From assembly GCF_004403465.1 (NCBI RefSeq), contig NZ_SOGQ01000034.1:117972-181971 (forward strand): DNA of 64,000 nucleotides, written 5' to 3'. Origin of the DNA: Cryobacterium sinapicolor. Lineage in GTDB: Bacteria > Actinomycetota > Actinomycetes > Actinomycetales > Microbacteriaceae. Positions 1 to 9,775 of this stretch are shown piece by piece; positions within the stretch are counted from its first letter, which is position 1, and the number at the start of each line of letters is the position of its first letter. Under the pieces are notes generated by a model that worked only from the letters and a program-made list of their open reading frames with translations, searched no databases and was not told where the DNA came from. The position numbers were made by a program, and so were the translations under genes.

Positions 1-18
1 CGTGGTCGCCTCGGCCGG

Positions 19-2376
19 ATGGGGCGCCGCGGCGCCGATGCCGGCGGACCCCGCGCGACGTTCAGCCAGCTGGTCCCGTATCTGCTCGAGCACAAGAAGG
101 TGCTCAGCTTCGTGGTCGTGCTCAGTATCCTCGGCGCCGCCGCCAGCCTCGCCCAGCCGCTCCTGGTCAGCCAGGTCATCACCATCGTGCAGGAGGGCGA
201 CGCGCTCGGCGGTCTGGTCTGGGCCCTGGTAGCGCTCGTCGTCATCTCCGCTCTGATCAGCGGTTACCAGCACTACTTGCTGCAGCGCACCGGCGAAGGG
301 GTGGTGCTGTCCAGCCGCCGCAACCTGATCGGGCGGATGCTGCGCCTCCCGATCAGCGAATTCGATACCCGCCGCACGGGCGACCTGGTCTCCCGGGTGG
401 GGTCGGACACCACGCTGCTGCGGGCCGTGCTCACTCAGGGTCTCGTCGAGGCGATCGGCGGGTCGCTGACGTTCGTCGGCGCGCTCATCGCCATGCTCGT
501 GATCGATCCGGTGCTGCTCGGGCTGACCGTGCTGGTGATCGCCGTGTCGGTGGTCACCGTCACACTGCTGTCGCAGCGCATCCGGACCGCCAGCCTGGCC
601 GCGCAGGCCAAGGTCGGCGACCTCGCCGCCAGCGTCGAACGCGCCATCAGCGCGGTGCGCACCGTGCGCGCCTCGAACGCCACCGACCGGGAGATCGCCG
701 CGGTCGAGGAGGACGCCATGGGTGCCTGGCGGATGGGCATCCAGGTCGCGAAGATCTCGGCCCTCGTCGTGCCGATCGCCGGAATCGCCATGCAGGTGTC
801 GTTCCTGGTCGTGCTCGGAGTGGGCGGATTCCGCGTGGCCAGCGACACCATCACGATCGCGGACCTGATCGCGTTCATCCTGTTCCTGTTCCTGATGATC
901 GTGCCGCTCGGCCAGGCGTTCGGCGCGATCACCTCGGTGAACGCCGCGCTCGGTGCCCTCGGACGCATCCAGGAGATCATCGACCTGCCCGCCGAGGACC
1001 AGTTCGACCGCGACATCGCGCCGCTGGCCATCACGGTCGGCGCCGCGAACGAGTCGGTGCGGCCCGATGCCCCGGCGATTTCGTTCGAGAACGTTCAGTT
1101 CGGCTATTCGGTCGCCCCCTCGGCGACGGATGCCGCGAGCGCGGAGGCCGAGTCGGCCGCCGGCGATGATGCTGGTGCTGGTACTGGTGCTGGTGCTGGT
1201 GCTGGTGCTGGTGCTGGTGCTGGTGCTGGTGCTGGTGCTGGTGCTGGTGCTGGTGCTGGTGCTGGTGCTATCGGTTCTGCTGCCACCGTTCCGTCCGGTG
1301 CCGGTCGTTCCGCTCACACGGCTTCCGACGCCGAACTCGTCGCCGCGGAGAACGCGATGATCGAGACCGCCGTCGCGGCGCCGTTCGTGCTCGAGACCGC
1401 CATCGTGGTTCCGGCCGTGATGGAGGCCGCTCCGGCCGTGATGGAGGCTGCTCCGGCCGAACCCGATCTGGCCGAGGCCGATGTCGCGGCCGCGGACCGC
1501 GCCGACACGGCACGCGGCACCGCTCCCGATGCCACTGCCACTGCTGCTGCTGCCACCGACCGGATGGCCCCGCAGGCCGCCGAACGCGCCGCTGCCGCCA
1601 CTGCCGACGCTTCCGACCGGGCCGTCGAGCAGGCGTCCGAGCAGGCCGCCGAACGCGCGACCGGGCGCAGCGACGCCGACGCCGCCGGTGAGCCGCGCCC
1701 GGTGCTCCGCGGGGTCACCTTCGACGCCCCGCGCGGCAAGCGCACCGCCCTGGTCGGCCCGTCCGGAGCCGGCAAGAGCACCATCCTGGCCCTGATCGAG
1801 CGGTTCTACGACCCGACCGACGGCGTTGTGCGCATGGGGGGACTGGATATCCGTACCCTCGATCGCACGGCCCTGCGCTCCCAGATCGGCTACGTCGAGC
1901 AGGACGCCCCCGTGCTGGCCGGTTCGCTGCGGGACAACCTGACCCTGTCCACGCCAGACGCCACCGACGAGGAATGCATCGCCGTGCTCCACGCCGTGAA
2001 CCTCTCCGAGGTGCTCGAGCGCGACCCGGCCGGTCTCGGCGCGGCGGTCGGCGAGTCGGGTGTGATGCTCTCCGGCGGCGAACGCCAGCGGCTGGCGATC
2101 GCGCGAGCCCTGCTGGCCGCGCCGCCCATCCTGCTGCTGGACGAGTCCACCTCGAGCCTCGACGGCGTCAACGAGCAGAAGATGCGGGCCGCGATCGACG
2201 CGGTCGCCGTGGACCGCACCCTGATCGTGATCGCGCACCGGCTGTCAACCGTGGTCGACTCCGACCAGATCGTGGTGCTCGACCACGGGCAGGTCATCGG
2301 CACCGGAACCCACTCCGAACTGGTGGCCTCGACGCCGCTCTACCGCGAACTCGCCAAGCACCAGCTGCTCGTCTAG
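19..2376 (+). CDS. ABC exporter, fused membrane and ATPase domains, with a long repeat-rich insert
   Basis: Half-type ABC exporter that would act as a dimer in the cytoplasmic membrane; the substrate is not evident. Residues about 30-310 hold six membrane segments. The nucleotide-binding domain begins with FENVQFGY, whose Tyr363 fits the A-loop. It is then broken by about 195 Ala/Gly/Glu-rich residues (364-559) before resuming at PVLRGVTF (561-568). Walker A is GPSGAGKS (580-587), the signature is LSGGERQR (684-691) and Walker B ends in Asp708-Glu709, followed by the H-loop (IAHRLST). All catalytic motifs are intact, so the protein is probably active despite the insert. The insert contains 16 tandem hexanucleotides coding Ala-Gly. 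The frame is open to the window edge and no clear ribosome site precedes the ATG, so the true start may lie upstream. The C-terminal codons are followed by two near-repeats of the last 17 bases. Confidence 0.9.
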   Translation: MGRRGADAGGPRATFSQLVPYLLEHKKVLSFVVVLSILGAAASLAQPLLVSQVITIVQEGDALGGLVWALVALVVISALISGYQHYLLQRTGEGVVLSSRRNLIGRMLRLPISEFDTRRTGDLVSRVGSDTTLLRAVLTQGLVEAIGGSLTFVGALIAMLVIDPVLLGLTVLVIAVSVVTVTLLSQRIRTASLAAQAKVGDLAASVERAISAVRTVRASNATDREIAAVEEDAMGAWRMGIQVAKISALVVPIAGIAMQVSFLVVLGVGGFRVASDTITIADLIAFILFLFLMIVPLGQAFGAITSVNAALGALGRIQEIIDLPAEDQFDRDIAPLAITVGAANESVRPDAPAISFENVQFGYSVAPSATDAASAEAESAAGDDAGAGTGAGAGAGAGAGAGAGAGAGAGAGAGAGAIGSAATVPSGAGRSAHTASDAELVAAENAMIETAVAAPFVLETAIVVPAVMEAAPAVMEAAPAEPDLAEADVAAADRADTARGTAPDATATAAAATDRMAPQAAERAAAATADASDRAVEQASEQAAERATGRSDADAAGEPRPVLRGVTFDAPRGKRTALVGPSGAGKSTILALIERFYDPTDGVVRMGGLDIRTLDRTALRSQIGYVEQDAPVLAGSLRDNLTLSTPDATDEECIAVLHAVNLSEVLERDPAGLGAAVGESGVMLSGGERQRLAIARALLAAPPILLLDESTSSLDGVNEQKMRAAIDAVAVDRTLIVIAHRLSTVVDSDQIVVLDHGQVIGTGTHSELVASTPLYRELAKHQLLV
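1171..1266 (+). repeat. (GCTGGT)16 coding microsatellite
   Basis: Sixteen tandem hexamers, fifteen GCTGGT and one ACTGGT, lie in frame inside the ABC exporter gene and encode an Ala-Gly tract. Unit length is a multiple of three, so copy changes would keep the frame. Confidence 0.95.
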
Positions 2377-2425
2377 CCAGCTGCTCGTCTAGCCAGCTGC
2401 TCGTGAAGCCCGGGCTGCCGCCCCT

Positions 2426-2532
2426 GTGGCTAACTCAGGACATCCGTCGCCCCGGTTGCCCGGACGCCGCGGGCCAGTGCGGATCGAGTGCGGATGTCCA
2501 GACCGGCCGGACGGATCTCCTGAGTTAGCCAC
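2426..2532. repeat. Family A palindromic element, copy A1
   Basis: The left end GTGGCTAACTCAGGACATCC and the right end GGATCTCCTGAGTTAGCCAC are inverted repeats matching at 19 of 20 positions, separated by 67 bp. Inside is a second pair, GGACATCCG and CGGATGTCC. It lies between the ends of the convergent ABC exporter and alpha-mannosidase genes, which fill the rest of 2377-2603. Confidence 0.85.
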
Positions 2533-2603
2533 GCAACCCGCCGCCTGCGCGGCAGCGCTTCTCCGGTTCAGAATCAGAGGCGGACAGGGGCGGTCAGAGG
2601 CGG

Positions 2604-5600
2604 TCAGGGGCGGGTGAAGCGCAGGGTGACCAGTTGGAAGGGGCGCAGCTCGAGGGTCAGCGCGCGGCCCTCGGCGGCGAACGGCGCCCGCGAAGCGGCC
2701 AGGGGGCGTTCCAGCAAATCGGTTTCGGTGACATCCGTCGCCTCGAAGTGACGGATGACTCGCGCCCGCACCCGCGATCCGTGCGCCTCGTAGAGCCGCA
2801 CGATCAAATCCCCGCTGCGGTCCTCGGCCAACTTGACCGCCTCGACCACGACCGCCGGGTGGTCGACCTCGATCAACGGCTCCACGCGGGGCGCACCGAC
2901 GCCGGCCACCGTGCGCAGCGTCAGGTTCAGCCGGTAGCCCTCCGCGACCGCCTCCGGGATGCCGGCGCCCACCCGCAGCGACACCCGCAGCCCGTGCCGG
3001 CCCTGATCGGCCGTGGGGTCAGGGAACACCGCGGCGCGCAGCAGCGAGAGCCGCACGGTCGTGACGGAGCGGCCCGCCGCATCCGTCGCCCGGCCGATGT
3101 CATGGCCGTAGGTGGAGTCGTTGGCCACGGCCACCCCGTAGCCGGGCTCGCCCACGTGCACCCAGCGGTGCGCGACCGTTTCGAAGCGGGCGGCGTCCCA
3201 GGAGGTGTTGGTGTGGGTGGGCCGGAAGACGTGCCCGAACTGAATTTCGGATGCCGCCCGGTCGGCGTGCAGATCGAGCGGGAACGCCAGCTTGAGCAGC
3301 TTCTGCCGCTCGTGCCAGTCGATGTCGAGGTGCACGTCCACCGCCGACGACCCGGCCGCCAGGGTGATCTCCTCGACCACTCGGGAGGACCCGAAAGCAC
3401 GCGTCACCCGCACCCCGACCTGTTCTGGGGTGTCCTGGCAGACCTCGACCGACTCGGCCGCCACCAGATCGACGGTGTTCCGCTTGTAGTGCTCGTCGAT
3501 GTCCCAGGCGTCCCACTGGGTGGGGGTGTCCCGGTGCAACTGCAGCAGGTTGCCGCGGGCGCCGGCCGGGATCAGTTCGCGCCCGAAGACCAGGTCGCGC
3601 ACCGAGGCGAAGAGCCCGTCGGCATCGATCGTGACGGCCACGAGGCCGTTGCCCAGCACAAGCCCGGCCGGTGTGCGGCGCACCGAGGCGCGCGGATGGC
3701 CCGACCCGGCGGCGGGACCGGCGTCACCGCCAGCCGAGACGCCAGGCGAGACGCCAGCCGAGACGCCAGCCGAGACCCCAACCGCAACCGGAACACCGAC
3801 CGCGCCTCCACCCAACCCGGGTATGCCGGCAACGGCATACGGCCCTGCGTTGAGCGTGACCGCGTGCTCGCCCTCCCCGCAGAGCTGCCGCGCCGCCGCC
3901 TCGATCAGCCCCGTCAGGGTCTCGGCGACGGCGGCATAATTGCGCTCTGCCTCCTGATGCACCCATGCGATCGACGACCCCGGCAGAATGTCGTGGAACT
4001 GCTGCAGCAGCACCGTCTGCCAGGCCTGCTCCAGCGCCTCGTACGGGTAGTCCGCACCGTGTGAAACGGATGCCGCGCTCGCCCACAGCTCGGCCTCCCG
4101 CAGCAGGTGCTCGCTGCGCCGGTTGCCGCGCTTGGTGCGCGCCTGCGAGGTATACGTGCCGCGGTGGAACTCCAGGTAGAGCTCACCCGACCAGACCGGC
4201 GGCTCCGGGTACTCCGCCTCGGCGGCCTCGAAGAAGCGGCGTGGCGTGGACAGCTCCACCGTGGGCGAGCCCTCCAGCGACGCGGTGCGGAGGGCGGCCG
4301 CGATCATCTCACCGGTCGGGCCTCCCCCGCCGTCCCCCCAGCCGAACGGCACAAGCGAAGTGTTGGCCGCGCCCTTTTCGGCATACTGGCGCTCCGCCCG
4401 GGCCAGCTCCTCCCCCGACAGCTGTGCGTTGTAGGTGTCGACGGGAGGGAAGTGCGTGAAAATCTGCGTGCCGTCGATCCCCTCCCATCGGAAGGTGTGG
4501 TGCGGCATCAGGTTGGTCTCGTTCCACGAGGTCTTCTGGGTCAGGAACCAGCGCGACCCGGCTGCCTCCACGATCTGCGGCAGTGCTGCCGAGTAGCCGA
4601 ACGAGTCCGGCAGCCATACCTCGAGCGGCTCCACCCCGAACTCTTCGAGGAAGAAACGCTTTCCGGCCACGAACTGCCGTGCCAGCGCCTCGCCGCCGGG
4701 CATATTGGTGTCGGACTCCACCCACATCCCGCCGACCGGCACAAAGCGGCCGGCCGCCACCTGCGCCTTCACCCGCGCGAACAGCTCCGGGTAGTGCTCC
4801 TTCAGCCAGGCGTACTGCTGGGCGGATGACGCGGCGAACGCGAAATCCGGATACTCGTCCATCAGGGCGAGCACGTTCGAGAACGTGCGGGCCACCTTGC
4901 GCACGGTCTCCCGTACCGGCCAGAGCCAGGCGCTGTCGATGTGAGCGTGCCCGACCGCATGCAGCCGGTGTGCGGTGGCATTGGCCGGGCGAGCGAGCAC
5001 ACCGGCCAGCGCCGCGCGGCCTCGCCCGGCGGTGCCGGCCACGTCATCGGGGTCCATCACGTCGAGGCAGCTCTCCAGCGCCCGCAGGATCTCCGCCCGG
5101 CGTGCCTGCCCGGCAGGCAGCTCGCGCATCAGCCCGGTCAAGGTCCAGACGTCCTGCACGAGTTCCCAGACGGTCTCGTCCCGCAGGGCGAGGTCCACCT
5201 GCCGCAGCCGGTAGATCGGCTCGGTGCCGGCCGTGGCCGGGTCGCCCTGACTGGTGGCCACGAACGTGAAACCGGTCGTCACGTCCGGATTGGCGGCCGC
5301 CTCGATATACAGCTCGACCTGCCCGCCGGGTGCGACCGGCAGCGGCACGCTGCGGTTGCGGGGCTCGACCGCCTTCAGCACCACGCCCTCCGGGGTCCAG
5401 ACCAGTCCCTCGGCCTGGAAGCCGGGCGTCGCCCTGCTGAACCCCAGGTCGACGACCAGTTCGAGCCGGGTGCCGACCTCGGCGGCCCAGGCCGCGGGCA
5501 CGGTCCCGGTCACGTGGAACCAGGTGGTTCCCCACGGATGACCCCAGGCGCGACCGATTCCGAACGGGGCATACGTCTGGCGCTTGGCCTCGCGAAACGG

Positions 5601-5729
5601 CACCGGGGCATCCGTCACCGACCAGGCCTCGACCCTCAACGGCGCGGATGTCCGGTGCACCGCCGGTCGCAGCCGTTCCCGAACGAACCGGTCGATGCGT
5701 TTCTCCACGAGCGCGCTGTTGTCATGCAT
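2604..5729 (-). CDS. Alpha-mannosidase, glycoside hydrolase family 38
   Basis: Hydrolyses alpha-mannosidic linkages; no signal peptide is visible, so it is probably cytoplasmic and acts on imported or recycled mannosides. At 1041 residues it has the usual bacterial GH38 length. The metal-binding motif GHAHIDSAW lies near residue 260, and the catalytic aspartate sits in LPDSFGYS near residue 372. The C-terminal half has the beta-sandwich domains typical of the family. A Gly-Val-Ser-Ala stretch near residues 647-671 is coded by four copies of a 12-bp unit and looks like an expanded loop. The ATG at 5729 begins MHDNSALVEKRIDRF, which fits family N-termini. It is followed on the same strand by the family A element, not by another gene. 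Confidence 0.92.
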   Translation of the reverse strand: MHDNSALVEKRIDRFVRERLRPAVHRTSAPLRVEAWSVTDAPVPFREAKRQTYAPFGIGRAWGHPWGTTWFHVTGTVPAAWAAEVGTRLELVVDLGFSRATPGFQAEGLVWTPEGVVLKAVEPRNRSVPLPVAPGGQVELYIEAAANPDVTTGFTFVATSQGDPATAGTEPIYRLRQVDLALRDETVWELVQDVWTLTGLMRELPAGQARRAEILRALESCLDVMDPDDVAGTAGRGRAALAGVLARPANATAHRLHAVGHAHIDSAWLWPVRETVRKVARTFSNVLALMDEYPDFAFAASSAQQYAWLKEHYPELFARVKAQVAAGRFVPVGGMWVESDTNMPGGEALARQFVAGKRFFLEEFGVEPLEVWLPDSFGYSAALPQIVEAAGSRWFLTQKTSWNETNLMPHHTFRWEGIDGTQIFTHFPPVDTYNAQLSGEELARAERQYAEKGAANTSLVPFGWGDGGGGPTGEMIAAALRTASLEGSPTVELSTPRRFFEAAEAEYPEPPVWSGELYLEFHRGTYTSQARTKRGNRRSEHLLREAELWASAASVSHGADYPYEALEQAWQTVLLQQFHDILPGSSIAWVHQEAERNYAAVAETLTGLIEAAARQLCGEGEHAVTLNAGPYAVAGIPGLGGGAVGVPVAVGVSAGVSAGVSPGVSAGGDAGPAAGSGHPRASVRRTPAGLVLGNGLVAVTIDADGLFASVRDLVFGRELIPAGARGNLLQLHRDTPTQWDAWDIDEHYKRNTVDLVAAESVEVCQDTPEQVGVRVTRAFGSSRVVEEITLAAGSSAVDVHLDIDWHERQKLLKLAFPLDLHADRAASEIQFGHVFRPTHTNTSWDAARFETVAHRWVHVGEPGYGVAVANDSTYGHDIGRATDAAGRSVTTVRLSLLRAAVFPDPTADQGRHGLRVSLRVGAGIPEAVAEGYRLNLTLRTVAGVGAPRVEPLIEVDHPAVVVEAVKLAEDRSGDLIVRLYEAHGSRVRARVIRHFEATDVTETDLLERPLAASRAPFAAEGRALTLELRPFQLVTLRFTRP
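3731..3778 (-). repeat. 12-bp coding minisatellite in the mannosidase gene
   Basis: Four near-identical copies of CAGCCGAGACGC (plus-strand reading), in frame, encoding GVSA-type repeats in a loop of the GH38 protein. Confidence 0.85.
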
Positions 5730-5746
5730 GCCGGCATCCTACGACC

Positions 5747-5819
5747 CGATCCACCCTCACGGGAGCGTGCGGAATGACCGCCCCCCGGGAGTGCCGTGGG
5801 GGCATTCCGATCCACCCTC
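5747..5819. terminator. Hairpin flanked by 12-bp direct repeats, downstream of pckG
   Basis: CGGAATG (5770-5776) pairs with CATTCCG (5803-5809), extended imperfectly by a C-run and a G-run. The hairpin is bracketed by direct copies of CGATCCACCCTC at 5747-5758 and 5808-5819. It lies between the pckG stop and the alpha-mannosidase start on the same strand, so a terminator or attenuation role is plausible; there is no U-tract. The rest of 5730-5861 shows nothing else. Confidence 0.45.
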
Positions 5820-5861
5820 GCGGAACGGATCTTCGCGGGGCGGTGGCGCAGCGCGGCCGCG

Positions 5862-7715
5862 CTACGCGTTGCGCAGGTTGTAGCGTACGCTCGCGAGCTC
5901 GGAGAGCAGCGCCGGCGGCACCCGGTCGCCGAACTTGGCGAAGTACTCCTCGGTGAGGTCGCACTCGGCCAGCCAGGAGGCAGGGTCGATCGCGAAGAGC
6001 TGCTCGACATCGGTCGACGAGAGGTCAAGGCCCTTGAGGTCGAGCCCGCCCTCGACCGGGAGGTGCCCGATCGGGGTGTCCATGGCGCCCGCGGAGCCCT
6101 CGACGCGACGCACGATCCACTCGATCACGCGGGAGTTCTCGCCGAAACCGGGCCAGAGGAAGCTGCCGTCGGCGCCCTTGCGGAACCAGTTCACCTGGAA
6201 GATCTCCGGCGCCTTGCCGCCGAGGCCCCGGCCGACCTTGAGCCAGTGCGCCCAGTAGTCGGCCATGTTGTAGCCGCAGAACGGGAGCATCGCAAACGGG
6301 TCGCGGCGCAGTTCGCCGACGGTGCCCTCGGCGGCCGCGGTCTTCTCCGAGGAGATCGTCGCGCCCATGAACACGCCGTGCTTCCAGCTTCGGGCCTGCG
6401 CCACCAGCGGCACGTTCGTCGCGCGGCGTCCGCCGAAGAGGATGGCGTCGATCGGCACGCCACCGAAGGCCTCCCAGTCGTCGGCGATCGACGGGCACTG
6501 CGCGGCAGCGACCGTGAAGCGGGAGTTGGGGTGGGCGGCCGGGCGGCCGGAGGCGGGCGTCCAATCGTTGCCCTCCCAGTCGATCAGGTGGCTGGGGGTG
6601 GTCTCGGTCAGCCCCTCCCACCACACGTCGCCGTCGTCGCGCAGCGCGACGTTCGTGAAGATCGTATTGCCCCAGACGGTGGCCACGGCGGTCGGGTTGG
6701 TGACCTCGCCGGTTCCGGGGGCCACGCCGAAGAAGCCGGCCTCCGGGTTGATCGCGTAGAGGCGGCCGTCGGGGCCGGGGCGGAGCCAGGCGATGTCGTC
6801 GCCGATGGTCTCGACCTTCCACCCGGGGATGGTCGGGCGCAGCATCGACAGGTTCGTCTTGCCGCAGGCGGAAGGGAACGCGGCCGCCAGGTGCTTCACG
6901 CCGCCCTCCGGGGAGGTGACTTTGATCAGGAGCATGTGCTCGGCCAGCCAGCCCTCGTCACGGGCCATCACGGATGCGATCCGCAGCGCGAACGACTTCT
7001 TCGAGAGCAGCGCGTTGCCACCGTAGCCCGAGCCGAACGACCACACCTCCCGGGCCTCCGGGAACTGAACGACGTACTTGGTGTCGCTGCACGGCCAGGA
7101 CACGTCCTTGCGGCGGCGTCCCTCGGCGTCGACCAGCGGGTAACCCACGCTGTGCACGGTGTGCACCCAGGGGGCTCCGGCCTCGATCATGTGCAGCACC
7201 TTCTGGCCCATGCGGGTCATGATGCCCATGTTCAGCACCACGTAGGGCGAGTCGGTGATCTCCACGCCGAGCTGGGAGATGGGGCCGCCGAGCGGGCCCA
7301 TCGAGAACGGCACGATGTACATCGTGCGGCCGCGCATGCTGCCGGCGAAGACGCCCTGCAGCTCGCCCCGCATCGCAACCGGATCGGCCCAGTTGTTCGT
7401 GGGGCCGGCGTCTTCACGCTCGACCGAGCAGATGAAGGTGCGGTCCTCGACGCGCGCCACGTCCGACGGGCTCGTGCGGGCCAGGTAGCTGTTGGGGCGC
7501 CACTCCGGGTTCAGGTGGATGAGCTTGCCCTCGGCGACGAGCTGCTTCGCGAGCACGTCTGCCTCGCGCAACGACCCGTCGCACCAGACGACGGCGTCGG
7601 GCTGGGTCAGCCGCGTGATCTCGTCCACCCAGGCCTGAAGGTTGGGGTCGGTGGTGCCGGCAACATTGCGGGACTCGCCCCCGCCGGTCTCAACTCGGGA
7701 ATTCGCGATGGTCAT
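5862..7715 (-). CDS. pckG: Phosphoenolpyruvate carboxykinase (GTP)
   Basis: Converts oxaloacetate and GTP to phosphoenolpyruvate and CO2, the entry step of gluconeogenesis. The GTP-type family is recognised by length (617 residues from the chosen start) and by the loop [11 protein letters not shown], whose cysteine is Cys284. Further conserved blocks are [15 protein letters not shown] and [16 protein letters not shown] chose the ATG at 7715 (MTIANSRVE) because AGGAG lies directly upstream and the upstream in-frame residues are not conserved-looking; a longer start at 7775 is possible. The gene is divergent from a RamB/ScfR-type regulator, matching a known regulatory theme for acetate and gluconeogenic genes in actinobacteria. 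Confidence 0.95.
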   Translation of the reverse strand: MTIANSRVETGGGESRNVAGTTDPNLQAWVDEITRLTQPDAVVWCDGSLREADVLAKQLVAEGKLIHLNPEWRPNSYLARTSPSDVARVEDRTFICSVEREDAGPTNNWADPVAMRGELQGVFAGSMRGRTMYIVPFSMGPLGGPISQLGVEITDSPYVVLNMGIMTRMGQKVLHMIEAGAPWVHTVHSVGYPLVDAEGRRRKDVSWPCSDTKYVVQFPEAREVWSFGSGYGGNALLSKKSFALRIASVMARDEGWLAEHMLLIKVTSPEGGVKHLAAAFPSACGKTNLSMLRPTIPGWKVETIGDDIAWLRPGPDGRLYAINPEAGFFGVAPGTGEVTNPTAVATVWGNTIFTNVALRDDGDVWWEGLTETTPSHLIDWEGNDWTPASGRPAAHPNSRFTVAAAQCPSIADDWEAFGGVPIDAILFGGRRATNVPLVAQARSWKHGVFMGATISSEKTAAAEGTVGELRRDPFAMLPFCGYNMADYWAHWLKVGRGLGGKAPEIFQVNWFRKGADGSFLWPGFGENSRVIEWIVRRVEGSAGAMDTPIGHLPVEGGLDLKGLDLSSTDVEQLFAIDPASWLAECDLTEEYFAKFGDRVPPALLSELASVRYNLRNA

Positions 7716-7833
7716 CTCCTGGCCTTTCGTGGTCAATCCGGCGTGAACCAGTGGTCTGCAGTCGTGGGGAGGCATAATTTCGGCCTCTAAATCCAGAATG
7801 ATCCATCAATGGTGCCGGTGCGGAAGAAACGCG

Positions 7834-7869
7834 CGTTAAGAACAGCCGATCTTTCGCTATCGTTAAGGA
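7834..7869 (+). promoter_or_regulatory. Candidate leaderless promoter and repeated CGTTAAG site
   Basis: TATCGT at 7858-7863 fits the actinobacterial -10 pattern TANNNT and would place the transcript start at the ATG at 7870, giving a leaderless mRNA. CGTTAAG occurs at 7834-7840 and again at 7861-7867, 27 bp apart, and could be an operator for the regulator. Inference from pattern only. Confidence 0.35.
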
Positions 7870-9312
7870 ATGTCGACACGCGCCGCTGATCTGATCACCC
7901 TGGGACTTCGCATCCGTCATTTCCGGGCCGAGCGCGGCTTCACCCTCGACCAGCTCGGCGAACGAGTCGGCATGGCCGGCAGCCAGCTCTCCCTGATCGA
8001 GAACGGGCGCCGTTCGCCCAAGCTCTCGACGCTGCAGGACATCGCCACCGCCGTCGACGTGGAGCTCACCGACCTGCTCAAGAACGAGGCACCCAACACG
8101 CGGGCCGCACTCGAGATCGAGCTGGAGCGCGCGCAGCGCAACCCGCTCTACGGCGCCCTCGGCCTGCCCCGGGTGAAGATGACCAAGGGAATGCCGATGG
8201 CGGCGCTCGAGTCCCTGCTCGGCCTGCACCGGGAGCTCGCCCGCCGCGCCAGCGAGGCCATCGCCACGCCGGAGGAGGCCCGCCGCGCGAACACGGAACT
8301 GCGTGAACGGATGCGCGAGCAGGACAATTTCATGCCCGACATCGAACAGCTCGCCGAGGACCGCGTGCGGGCATCCGGGCATGTGTCGGGCGCGCTCACC
8401 CACCGGGAGGTGAGCGTGATGGCCGAACAGCTCGGCTTCAACCTGATCTACGTCAACGACCTGCCCGGCTCGACCAGGTCGGTCACCGACCTGGTCAACC
8501 ACCGGATCTACCTGCCACCGGCGTCCATCCCCGGCGGCCACGGCCTCCGCTCGATGGCGCTGCAGGCGATGGGGCACCGGTTGCTCGGCCATGAGCGGCC
8601 GAGCAGCTACGCCGAGTTCCTCTGGCAGCGGCTGCAGATCAACTACTTCGCGGCCGCCTGCCTGATGCCGCAGGCGGCATCCGTCGCGTTCCTCGCCCAA
8701 GCCAAGCGGGAACGCGAGCTCTCGGTCGAGGATTTCCGGGACGCCTTCGGGGTGACCCATGAGGCCGCGGCGCTGCGGCTGACGAACCTGGCCACCTCGC
8801 ACCTGGACATGCCGCTGCACTTCCTGCGGGTCACCGGCGACGGCGCCCTGCAGAAGGGCTACGAGAACGACGACCTCCCGCTGCCCGCCGACGTGACGGG
8901 CTCGATCGAGGGCCAGTTCGTCTGCAAGCAGTGGAGCGCCCGCAGCGCCTTCACCCACACCAACCGCACCACCGAGTTCTACCAGTACACCGATACGCCG
9001 GCCGGCACCTTCTGGTGTGCCACCCAGACCGGGGCGACGGATGCCGGCGAGTTCTCGATCAGCGTCGGCGTGCCCTTCGTGCAAGCCAAGTGGTTCCGCG
9101 GCCGGGAGACCACCCAACGGGCGGTGTCCCGCTGCCCGGACGAGTCCTGCTGCCGCCGCCCGGCCTCGGAGGTCTCCTCCCGCTGGGCCGGCAGGGCCTG
9201 GCCGAGCGCCCGACTGCACGCGCACGTGCTGTCGCCGCTGCCCAGCGGCACCTTCCCCGGCGTCGACGACACCGAGGTCTACGAGTTCCTTGAGGCGCAC
9301 GCGGCGGAGTAG
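7870..9312 (+). CDS. XRE-family regulator of the RamB/ScfR type
   Basis: DNA-binding regulator of 480 residues. Residues about 8-62 form an XRE helix-turn-helix (GLRIRHFRAERGFTLDQLGE). The middle region matches the ImmA/IrrE-like domain found in this family, and the C-terminal third has the conserved cysteine cluster region CPDESCC. In M. tuberculosis and corynebacteria, relatives (RamB) control acetate and glyoxylate genes. The zinc-protease motif usually written HExxH is degenerate here (QAMGHRLLGHE), so a protease role is unlikely. It is divergent from pckG with about 150 bp between the start codons, so it probably controls both. The ATG directly follows AAGGA with no spacer, consistent with leaderless initiation. 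Confidence 0.88.
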   Translation: MSTRAADLITLGLRIRHFRAERGFTLDQLGERVGMAGSQLSLIENGRRSPKLSTLQDIATAVDVELTDLLKNEAPNTRAALEIELERAQRNPLYGALGLPRVKMTKGMPMAALESLLGLHRELARRASEAIATPEEARRANTELRERMREQDNFMPDIEQLAEDRVRASGHVSGALTHREVSVMAEQLGFNLIYVNDLPGSTRSVTDLVNHRIYLPPASIPGGHGLRSMALQAMGHRLLGHERPSSYAEFLWQRLQINYFAAACLMPQAASVAFLAQAKRERELSVEDFRDAFGVTHEAAALRLTNLATSHLDMPLHFLRVTGDGALQKGYENDDLPLPADVTGSIEGQFVCKQWSARSAFTHTNRTTEFYQYTDTPAGTFWCATQTGATDAGEFSISVGVPFVQAKWFRGRETTQRAVSRCPDESCCRRPASEVSSRWAGRAWPSARLHAHVLSPLPSGTFPGVDDTEVYEFLEAHAAE

Positions 9313-9392
9313 TCGGTCGACAGGCACCGCGGTGCCGGCGCTACAGCGCTATCATCTGCTCGACATCGCACGCTGAGTCGAGGAGGACATGC

Positions 9393-9761
9393 ATGGACAT
9401 CTGGGACATCATCTGGCTTTTCTTCTGGAGTTACGTGTTCATCGCGTATCTCACCGTGCTGTTCTCGGTGCTGGCCGACATTTTCCGCGACCCGGGACTC
9501 TCGGGCTGGGCAAAGGCGCTCTGGGTGCTGTTCCTCGTCTTCGTGCCCATCATCACCGCGGTCGTCTACATCGGCACGCGCGGTTCCGATCGAGTCCAGT
9601 CGCTGCCGGCGACGGATGCCTCGGCGCCCCGGAATGCCGCCCGCTCGGCCGCGAGCATGGGGTCCGTCGACGAGATCGCGAAGGCCCAGAAGCTGCTCGA
9701 CACCGGCTCGACCACCGCCGACGAATACGCCGCGCTCACGGTCAAGGCCCGCGGCTACTAG
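9393..9761 (+). CDS. Small membrane protein, PLDc_N-like with C-terminal SHOCT domain
   Basis: A 122-residue protein with two membrane segments (residues about 7-32 and 40-62) resembling the PLDc_N domain. A linker of about 25 residues follows, and then a short SHOCT-type tail (SVDEIAKAQKLLDTGSTTADEYAALTVKARGY region). Function is not known; SHOCT domains are thought to mediate oligomerisation. The start at 9393 is chosen because AGGAGG lies a few bases upstream. It follows the RamB-like gene by 80 bp on the same strand but could have its own promoter. Confidence 0.8.
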   Translation: MDIWDIIWLFFWSYVFIAYLTVLFSVLADIFRDPGLSGWAKALWVLFLVFVPIITAVVYIGTRGSDRVQSLPATDASAPRNAARSAASMGSVDEIAKAQKLLDTGSTTADEYAALTVKARGY

Positions 9762-9775
9762 CGCCGCGGGATCGG

